From contig NZ_SKFH01000023.1 in NCBI RefSeq assembly GCF_004343705.1, positions 51,459 through 115,458 on the forward strand: a DNA stretch of 64,000 nt, in the 5' to 3' direction. Positions 43,251 to 48,955 of this stretch are shown one piece after another. Each line of letters starts with the position of its first letter. Positions within the stretch are counted from its first letter, which is position 1. Origin of the DNA: Flaviaesturariibacter aridisoli. Its GTDB lineage: Bacteria > Bacteroidota > Bacteroidia > Chitinophagales > Chitinophagaceae. The notes beneath the pieces are model-generated. The model saw nothing but the letters and a program-made list of their open reading frames with translations, had not been told where the DNA came from and made no database searches. A program made the position numbers and the translations under genes.

Positions 43251-43645
43251 TAGTTTTTACGTTCGTCGCCGGGGCAGTGGCATTCAAACTCTTTGTGCAG
43301 GTTGTAGCAGGTGATGACCCGGGTTTGGCCGGAAAACTGGGCTACGATGACGCGGATGGACTCGCCCCGCGGCGTTTCGCCCTGCACCGCCAGAGTCGGG
43401 CAAGGCCGGTCGCGGGGATCGCTTTTGGCCAGGTTGACCACGCCCCGTTCGATCACAGTGCGGATGTCGGCCTCGGAAATACGGCGGCAGTCCATACGGC
43501 AGCGCGCATGCCGGGTGTAATAGATCGACGCCGGGTGCCGTTCGAGCACCTCCCGCGACGCCGGCTCGTGCCAGCGCCGCTTCAGAAAATATCCAAAGAC
43601 CAGCAGTAGCAGAAAAAGGATGGCAATAAGGTTACGGGGCTTCAC
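43250..43645 (-). CDS. DUF4258 membrane-anchored protein
   Basis: A 131-residue protein with one N-terminal transmembrane segment (LIAILFLLLLVFGYFL) and a DUF4258 domain (about 40-125) with YYTRHARCRMDCRRISEADI and VIAQ-type strands. DUF4258 resembles the RelE/BrnT-like toxin fold, but the membrane anchor argues against a simple toxin. Five cysteines in the mature part are notable. It is translationally coupled to plsC. Confidence 0.8.
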   Translation of the reverse strand: MKPRNLIAILFLLLLVFGYFLKRRWHEPASREVLERHPASIYYTRHARCRMDCRRISEADIRTVIERGVVNLAKSDPRDRPCPTLAVQGETPRGESIRVIVAQFSGQTRVITCYNLHKEFECHCPGDERKN

Positions 43646-43731
43646 GCGGGCAAATTACAGGGCAAATGTTAAAGCTTTTTTGCTCTTTGTCAATTCCCGC
43701 ATCCAACTTACCACTTCCGCACATCGATTTG

Positions 43732-43739
43732 TACCTTTG
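43732..43739 (+). promoter_or_regulatory. -7 element of mtaB
   Basis: TACCTTTG ends 6 nt before the mtaB ATG. Confidence 0.65.
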
Positions 43740-43745
43740 CCCGCT

Positions 43746-45020
43746 ATGTCCCCACAGCGCACCGTTGCCTTCCACACGCTGGGCTGCAAGCTCAATTTCT
43801 CGGAAACTTCTACCCTCTCGCGCCACCTCGAGGCCGAGGGCTTTGTGAAGAAGGAGTTCGAGGATGCCGCCGACGTATATGTGATCAATACCTGCTCGGT
43901 TACCGACAATGCCGACAAGGAATGCCGCCAGCTCGTGCGCCGCATCCAGCGCCGCGCCCCGGAAAGCCTGGTGGTCATTACGGGTTGCTATGCACAGCTG
44001 AAGCCGAAGGAGATCTCCGAGATCCCCGGTGTGGACCTCGTTCTGGGCGCCGCCGAAAAATTCAACCTGGCCAGCCACCTCCGCGACCTCGCAAAGGGTG
44101 ATTCCTCGAAGATCTCGTCCTGCGACATCGATGCGGTGACGGGCTTTCACGCTTCCTGGTCGGTCAACGACCGGACGCGCACGTTTTTAAAAGTACAGGA
44201 CGGCTGCGACTATACCTGCTCCTTCTGCACCATCCCGATGGCGCGGGGCAAAAGCCGCAGCGACAGCGTCGACAATGTACTGACGCACGCCCGCACCCTC
44301 GCCGAAAGCGGGGTAAAGGAGATCGTGCTCACAGGGGTCAACCTCGGCGACTTCGGGAAAGGTCCCGACGGAGCGAAGCAACACGAAGAAAATTTCTACG
44401 ACCTCATCCAGGCCCTCGATGAGATAACTGGCATTGAGCGTTACCGCATCTCCTCCATCGAGCCGAACCTGCTCACACCGGAGATCATCGGCTTCGTGGC
44501 TTCGAGCAAGCGCTTCATGCCGCACTTCCACATCCCGCTGCAGAGCGGCTCCAACGACATCCTCGGCCGCATGCGGCGCCGCTACCGCCGGGAGTTGTAT
44601 GCCGAACGCGTGGCGTTGGTGAAGGAAAAGATGCCGCACTGCGCCATCGGCGTAGACGTGATCGTGGGCTTTCCCACCGAAAGCGAGGCGCACTTCCGCG
44701 AAACCTTCGACTTCCTTCATGACCTCGACGTGTCGTACCTGCACGTGTTCACTTATTCGGAACGCGCGGAAACAAAAGCGCTCGAGCTGCAGCCGGTGGT
44801 GCCGGTGAACGTTCGCCACGAGCGCAACAAAACACTGCGCAACCTGAGCTACCTGAAGCTGCAGCATTTTACCGGCCAGCACCGCGGGCAGTCGCGGCCG
44901 GTGCTTTTCGAAGGACACGAGAAAGGCGGCATGATGGAGGGTTATACCGATAACTATATTCGCATCCAGACCCCCTACCGTGCCGAATGGGCCAACCAGA
45001 TCATCGAGTGGACCGTTTAA
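43746..45020 (+). CDS. mtaB: tRNA t6A37 methylthiotransferase
   Basis: A 424-residue radical-SAM methylthiotransferase that converts t6A to ms2t6A at position 37. The UPF0004 domain has cysteines in TLGCKLNFSE, NTCSVTDNADKEC and ITGCY; the radical-SAM motif is CDYTCSFCTIP (CxxxCxxC) near residue 155, followed by the TRAM region. ATG 43746 is supported by the -7 box 6 nt upstream; a longer frame would begin inside the preceding gene. TsaD, which makes the t6A substrate, is encoded at 12468. Confidence 0.95.
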   Translation: MSPQRTVAFHTLGCKLNFSETSTLSRHLEAEGFVKKEFEDAADVYVINTCSVTDNADKECRQLVRRIQRRAPESLVVITGCYAQLKPKEISEIPGVDLVLGAAEKFNLASHLRDLAKGDSSKISSCDIDAVTGFHASWSVNDRTRTFLKVQDGCDYTCSFCTIPMARGKSRSDSVDNVLTHARTLAESGVKEIVLTGVNLGDFGKGPDGAKQHEENFYDLIQALDEITGIERYRISSIEPNLLTPEIIGFVASSKRFMPHFHIPLQSGSNDILGRMRRRYRRELYAERVALVKEKMPHCAIGVDVIVGFPTESEAHFRETFDFLHDLDVSYLHVFTYSERAETKALELQPVVPVNVRHERNKTLRNLSYLKLQHFTGQHRGQSRPVLFEGHEKGGMMEGYTDNYIRIQTPYRAEWANQIIEWTV

Positions 45021-45027
45021 GGGTCAG

Positions 45028-45115
45028 TAGACAATGAGTAATGAGTTTAGTTAGTTTAGAAGTTGGTCGCGCCCTGTTACCAATAGACCAATAAACGAAT
45101 CAACCAATAAACGTT
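45028..45115. repeat. Stuttering phrases before the YciI-like gene
   Basis: AGTAGACAATGAGTAATGAG is followed by AATAGACCAATAAACGAATC and AACCAATAAACG. The CCAATAAACG words match the arms at 4827-4960. Confidence 0.55.
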
Positions 45116-45127
45116 TTCGCAGCCTAC

Positions 45128-45418
45128 ATGAAGAAATACCAGGCCATCATACAATTTCAATGGAACGATCAGGCGGCTGCCGTCATCGAGGAGCACCGCG
45201 CTTATATCAACGAGCTTATCGACGACCAGGTGATCGAACATTACGTGGTCAGCATGGAGACCCAGCAGGCCTGGGTTACGATCAATGCCGAGTCGAAGGA
45301 AGAGGCGCAGGAAGTGCTCGACCATTCGCCCTTCAGCCGCTTCTGGACCGTGGAGCTTAACGAGCTGTTTCTCTGGGACGGCGTGGGCTATCGCTTGCCG
45401 GCCGTGCAGCTGAATTAA
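45128..45418 (+). CDS. YciI/muconolactone-isomerase-like small protein
   Basis: A 96-residue protein with a ferredoxin-like dimeric alpha/beta-barrel pattern (KKYQAIIQFQ, QQAWVTINAESKEEAQEVLD, WTVELNELFLW). These match YCII-related proteins. No catalytic His-Asp pair is evident. Its role is unknown. Confidence 0.65.
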   Translation: MKKYQAIIQFQWNDQAAAVIEEHRAYINELIDDQVIEHYVVSMETQQAWVTINAESKEEAQEVLDHSPFSRFWTVELNELFLWDGVGYRLPAVQLN

Positions 45419-45520
45419 TTTTTCTATTGCACCACCATTGGCAGATAAAGAGAGCTGGCGCAGGTAATTGCGCGGCTATACGTCTTCTTATGTAATAGCA
45501 AAAAGCCCGGTCGTTAACCC

Positions 45521-45540
45521 GAACAGGCTTTTGCCTGTTC
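45521..45540. repeat. Perfect hairpin GAACAGGC / GCCTGTTC
   Basis: An 8-bp perfect stem with a TTTT loop overlaps the end of the GIY-YIG relic. It may be a weak terminator. Confidence 0.5.
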
Positions 45541-45616
45541 ACCGGCCACCACCAGCAGCGCCAAGGTAATAGCGGTCGCACCCTGCAGAGTAAAGGATAT
45601 AAACGTGGCCGGCCAT
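45539..45616 (-). pseudogene. Relic of a GIY-YIG endonuclease
   Basis: On the minus strand 25 codons encode MAGHVYILYSAGCDRYYLGA then AGGGR and a stop. VYILYS...YYLG is the N-terminal GIY-YIG motif, found as small endonucleases next to tRNA genes in Bacteroidota. The rest of the domain is missing. It lies just downstream of tRNA-Val, behind its terminator. Confidence 0.6.
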
Positions 45617-45624
45617 GGGTACAT

Positions 45625-45654
45625 AAAAAAGCCCCGCGATTGCGGGGCTTTTTT
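45625..45654 (-). terminator. Terminator of tRNA-Val
   Basis: A stem AAAAAAGCCCCGC/GCGGGGCTTTTTT with a GATT loop, T-tract on either side. It lies just past the tRNA-Val 3' end. Confidence 0.85.
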
Positions 45655-45656
45655 CG

Positions 45657-45731
45657 TGGGAGTTGACGGGTTCGAACCGCCGACCCTCTGTGTGTAAAAC
45701 AGATGCTCTGAACCAGCTGAGCTAAACTCCC
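45657..45731 (-). tRNA. tRNA-Val (anticodon TAC)
   Basis: A 75-nt tRNA on the minus strand with acceptor arms GGGAGTT/AACTCCC and discriminator A. The anticodon stem TCTGT/ACAGA closes the loop TTTACAC, anticodon TAC. CCA is not encoded. Confidence 0.95.
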
Positions 45732-45778
45732 AATGTTTTTTTAGAACTTCCCAACCCGTTTGTTTCGCGTTGGGAGTG

Positions 45779-45809
45779 CAAATATAGGAGCCTTTGTTTT
45801 TCTTCCAAA
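45779..45809 (-). promoter_or_regulatory. Promoter of tRNA-Val (TTTG-N19-TATATTTG)
   Basis: On the minus strand TTTG (45806-45809) and TATATTTG (45779-45786) are 19 nt apart. The tRNA 5' end is 47 nt downstream. Confidence 0.75.
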
Positions 45810-45872
45810 AAAAGTTTGAAATTTTTTTTCGCATCGCGTTCATTACCTTGGCTCTATCTAATACCAACTGCT

Positions 45873-46500
45873 TTGAAAAAGTTCGCGCTCGTACTTTTTT
45901 GTCTGTCCCTCGGGCTGCTTTCCCGATCCCAATCGTCGCCGGCGCAGCAGCAAGCCATCCTGCTGCGGCGTATCATCGAACGCAACCACTACAGCCCACG
46001 CCCGGTCGATGATTCCTTTGCCGCACAGGTATACCAGAAGGTCGTCCGCAGGCTCGACGACGACGGCTTTTTGTTTACCCAACCCGAACTGGACGTACTC
46101 GCCGCGCAGCGTTACCGCATCGACGACGAGCTGCTCGGCAACGGCTGGAACTTTCTCCCGCAACTGGCGCAACTCTATACCCGCGCGCTGCAGCGCGCCG
46201 ACACAATGGTGCAGGCGCTGCTGCAAAAGCCGCTCGACTTCACCGCCGACGACAAAGGCCTCATCGCCCGCGACGCATCGCCCCGCTACCCGCCCAACGT
46301 GGCCGAACTGGCCCGCCACTGGCAAAAACAGTTCAAGTATCGCGCCCTCCTCTCAAAGGCTACCAAGGCGATCCTTCGCTGATCGACGCGTGCACAACCG
46401 CGCTCGCGACCTGTTCAAGGGAGTACTGGGAAAAGGCATTTCCATCGAAAAGGCCGAGATGCAACTGAAGGGGTTGCTTCCGGGTCGGAAGGGGCGCTGA
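45873..46500 (+). pseudogene. N-terminal fragment of a tail-specific (Prc/CtpA-like) protease
   Basis: From TTG 45873 a frame of about 169 codons gives a signal peptide (LVLFCLSLGLLSRSQ) and the helical N-terminal domain of Bacteroidota carboxy-terminal processing proteases: IIERNHYSPRPVDDSF, RLDDDGFLFTQPELDVL, LLGNGWNFLPQLAQLYTRAL and LLQKPLDFTADDKGL. A stop at 46382 precedes the PDZ and catalytic Ser-Lys domains. In another frame 46390-46500 encodes ARDLFKGVLGKGISIEKAEM up to a stop; its origin is unclear. The protease is absent, so this is a remnant or a secreted inactive fragment. Confidence 0.65.
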
Positions 46501-46537
46501 GCGATGCCTCAGCCATACCGTTTCCAGCCAAAGCACC

Positions 46538-46545
46538 TACCTTTG
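46538..46545 (+). promoter_or_regulatory. -7 element of clpS
   Basis: TACCTTTG, 21 nt before the clpS ATG. Confidence 0.6.
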
Positions 46546-46566
46546 TGCCGTTAAAACAGCGTTTTT

Positions 46567-46863
46567 ATGCCCGTTACCAAAGATTATGTGCAGCCCCAGG
46601 AAACGGTGGCAACCGACGTGGCGACGGAAGATCCCTGTCAGTTGATCGTGTGGAACGACGAAGTAAACACTTTTGAATGGGTCATTGAGACACTTGTAGA
46701 GATCTGTGGCCATTCGCAGGAACAAGCCGAGCAATGCGCCTATATCATTCATTTTCGTGGGAAGTACGGCGTGCAATATGGTTCCTTTGATGAGCTGCGC
46801 CCAAAGGCGGAGGCCATCATCGACCGGGGCATCAATGCCACCATTGAGGTGATGGCGTCGTAA
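46567..46863 (+). CDS. clpS: ClpS protease adaptor
   Basis: A 98-residue N-recognin that delivers proteins with destabilising N-termini to ClpAP or its counterpart. Core: QLIVWNDEVNTFEWVIETL, with the Asn-Asp of the substrate pocket. It is a complete monocistronic gene with promoter and terminator. Confidence 0.92.
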   Translation: MPVTKDYVQPQETVATDVATEDPCQLIVWNDEVNTFEWVIETLVEICGHSQEQAEQCAYIIHFRGKYGVQYGSFDELRPKAEAIIDRGINATIEVMAS

Positions 46864-46935
46864 TCCCCGACAATTGACGAAAAAAGGAAAGGTTTTTCCA
46901 TCTGGTTCATACAGCACCTTGAACTATTATAAAGA

Positions 46936-46963
46936 AAATCCCCGCCCATGGCGGGGATTTTTT
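46936..46963. terminator. Bidirectional terminator between clpS and esterase gene
   Basis: An 11-bp stem AAATCCCCGCC/GGCGGGGATTT with a CAT loop and T6. Confidence 0.8.
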
Positions 46964-47033
46964 ATGAACCATACGGGCACGAGTAGGTGCAAGCAAAATG
47001 GAGCCAGGACGGATGGCCCCTCCGGGAACAGGG

Positions 47034-47765
47034 CTAAAAACGGCTACCGATATAGTGAGGCAGCACCTTACGCCAGGTATCCCAGTCGTGGCGCCACTCT
47101 TCGCCCCAGATATCGAGCTCGTAGTTGATGCCTTTATTGTAGAGGATCCCCGCGAAGCTGCGGGCCGCATTGGGATCTTCGTAAGGACCACTGCCCGAAA
47201 ACAGGTGAATGTGCGGGCTGCGGCGGATCTGCTCCAGCACGCCGTGATCGGTCAGATTGGGCATATAGTGCTGCGGGCTGTTGAAGTACACGTCATCGTC
47301 CCAATAACCCTTCGTGTATTCGGTGAGGTCGTACACACCGCTCATGGCGATGACGCCGTTGATCAGGTCGGGGCGCTTCAGGAACAGGTTCATACTGTGC
47401 AGCGCGCCGAAAGAGGCGCCACTGACAATGATCGGCGTGTCCCAACTAGTATTTGTACGGATGAACGGGATCACTTCCTCATACACATAGCTGTTGAATT
47501 GCTGGTGGCGGATCACTTTGTGCCGCGGGTCCATGTTGTTGTTCAGCCAGCTTTCGTTGTTGATACTGTTGATGGAAAACACCTTCAGCTTGCCCGCATC
47601 GATAAAGGGGCGCAGGGTGTCGATCAGCTGGAAGCGCTCGTATTCGAGGAAATCAGCCGCTGCGGTGGGCACCAGCAGGAGGGCAAAGCCGAAGTGGCCG
47701 TAAGACGCGATGGGCATTTCTTTCTGAAGTCGTTCGCTGTACCAGGAGGTCGTATGTCGTTCCAT
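47034..47765 (-). CDS. Esterase D-like alpha/beta hydrolase
   Basis: A 243-residue protein of the esterase (enterochelin-esterase-like) family. The nucleophile elbow is SGASFGALHS near residue 120. The acid and His are probably in SGSGPYEDP and EWRHDWDTWRKVLP near the C-terminus. There is no signal peptide. Substrate unknown. ATG 47765 is used; a longer frame is not supported. Confidence 0.82.
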   Translation of the reverse strand: MERHTTSWYSERLQKEMPIASYGHFGFALLLVPTAAADFLEYERFQLIDTLRPFIDAGKLKVFSINSINNESWLNNNMDPRHKVIRHQQFNSYVYEEVIPFIRTNTSWDTPIIVSGASFGALHSMNLFLKRPDLINGVIAMSGVYDLTEYTKGYWDDDVYFNSPQHYMPNLTDHGVLEQIRRSPHIHLFSGSGPYEDPNAARSFAGILYNKGINYELDIWGEEWRHDWDTWRKVLPHYIGSRF

Positions 47766-47939
47766 ATGTCGTCGGTTGCGCACAAGTAACATCAAAAACA
47801 GGTTGCCCGCGCAGCCGTCGCAGATTTTTTTGAAATGACCGGTCCCCTTTATTTCACCGGTCATATACCAACGAAGACCCTTCCCTTTGAAACAAGACCA
47901 CTCAGAGATCACCTACGACAGGGCCGGCGTTTCGGAAGC

Positions 47940-48163
47940 CCATCCAGCTGACCCGCTTGCAGAACGCCACGCAACGTGCGAAATATTCGGTGCTGCTCAC
48001 TGTAACGGACGCCGGCATTGGATTTGAGCATGCTGATGGGAAAAAGGGAGCCGGCCGGCGCAATATGGAAAATAGGGTATATTTGGCGAGCGGGACGCTG
48101 CGCGTGGAAAGCAAGCCACGGCAGGGCTGTACCTTGATTGTTCAACTTCCGATGAAAACATAA
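47940..48163 (+). pseudogene. Histidine-kinase relic: HATPase C-terminal piece
   Basis: The frame ending at 48163 encodes LQNATQRAKYSVLLTVTDAG then IGFEHADGKKGAG and RRNMENRVYLASGTLRVESK, with a final CTLIVQLPMKT. The N-box, G1 (DAGIGF) and G2 remains of a HATPase domain are recognisable, as in Bacteroidota sensor kinases. The dimerisation/phosphorylation domain and sensor are absent. It stops 1 nt before the response regulator start, so it is the decayed partner of that gene. Confidence 0.65.
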
Positions 48164-48164
48164 C

Positions 48165-48824
48165 ATGGCAGAAACCAACGAAAAGATCACGATTCTGATT
48201 GCCGACGACCACACCCTGGTGCGTGAGACCTGGAGCTTTATTTTGAACACCGACCCCCGTTTTCAGGTGGTTGCCGAAAGCGGAAGCGGCGAGGAAGCCG
48301 TGGAAATGGCCAAGAACCTGCGCCCCAATATTGTCATCATGGATATCAACCTGCCCGGTATGAACGGCATTGAGGCGACCCAACTGATCCGCAAATTCTC
48401 TCCCGGCTCGAAGGTGCTCGGCGTATCGCTGCACACCCAGCCTACCTACGCCCGCAAAATGATGCAGAAGGGCGCCATGGGTTATGTGACCAAGAACTCC
48501 TCGCGCGAGGAAATGTTCAAGGCCATCATGGAGATCAACAACGGCAAAAAATACATCTGCGACGAGATCAAGAACATCCTGTCCGAGCAGGTCATCTCCG
48601 GGGAGGACCAGCAAACGGGCCTCAACTCACTTTCGCAGCGCGAGATCGAGATCATCTCCTTCATCAAGAAGGGCCACTCCTCTAAGGAAATCGCCGATGC
48701 CCTCAGTATCTCGGTGAAGACGGTGGAAGTGCACCGCTACAACATCCTGAAAAAGCTGAACCTGAAGAACGCGGCCGCCCTCGTGAACTATATCAACAAC
48801 AGCCAGCTCGATTTCGACAACTAG
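48165..48824 (+). CDS. NarL/FixJ-type response regulator
   Basis: A 219-residue two-domain regulator. The receiver (about 8-125) has Asp14/Asp15, phospho-acceptor Asp60 in VIMDINLPG and Lys in YVTKNSS near 110. The LuxR-type HTH (about 150-212) is LSQREIEIISFIKKGHSSKEIADALSIS-like, with KTVEVHRYNILKKLNLKNAA. It appears intact although the adjacent kinase is decayed, so it is either orphaned or served by a kinase elsewhere. Confidence 0.92.
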   Translation: MAETNEKITILIADDHTLVRETWSFILNTDPRFQVVAESGSGEEAVEMAKNLRPNIVIMDINLPGMNGIEATQLIRKFSPGSKVLGVSLHTQPTYARKMMQKGAMGYVTKNSSREEMFKAIMEINNGKKYICDEIKNILSEQVISGEDQQTGLNSLSQREIEIISFIKKGHSSKEIADALSISVKTVEVHRYNILKKLNLKNAAALVNYINNSQLDFDN

Positions 48825-48928
48825 CCCCACCCCGCCCTCCCCGAAAAGGAGGGAGCGAAAAGCCTTGGCATCATTGCCGGGGCTTTTTGTTTTTACCCCC
48901 TTCCCTTCGGGAAGGGTTGGGGATGGGC
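48823..48928. repeat. REP-like C-rich/G-rich palindromes
   Basis: CCCCACCCCGCCCTCCCCGA then AAAGGAGGGAGCG (48823-48856), and CCCTTCCCTTCGGGAAGGGT (48897-48916) form two short palindromes with CCCCAACC-type flanks. The family also occurs at 10831-10873. Confidence 0.55.
48858..48892 (+). terminator. Terminator after the response regulator
   Basis: A 13-bp stem, AAAAGCC with GGCTTTT plus inner TTGGCA with TGCCGG, and a TCAT loop, followed by T-rich sequence. Confidence 0.75.
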
Positions 48929-48948
48929 TTCATGATTCCTTACCTTTG
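48917..48948 (+). promoter_or_regulatory. Promoter of valS (TTG-N21-TACCTTTG)
   Basis: TTG at 48917-48919 and TACCTTTG at 48941-48948 are 21 nt apart. The -7 element ends 7 nt before the valS ATG, so the mRNA is expected to be leaderless or nearly so. Confidence 0.75.
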
Positions 48949-48955
48949 CCCCCTC

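Noticed and set aside
43250..43645. DUF4258 as a toxin of a toxin-antitoxin pair
   Set aside because: There is a membrane anchor, no antitoxin gene, and coupling to plsC, so the toxin reading is not supported.
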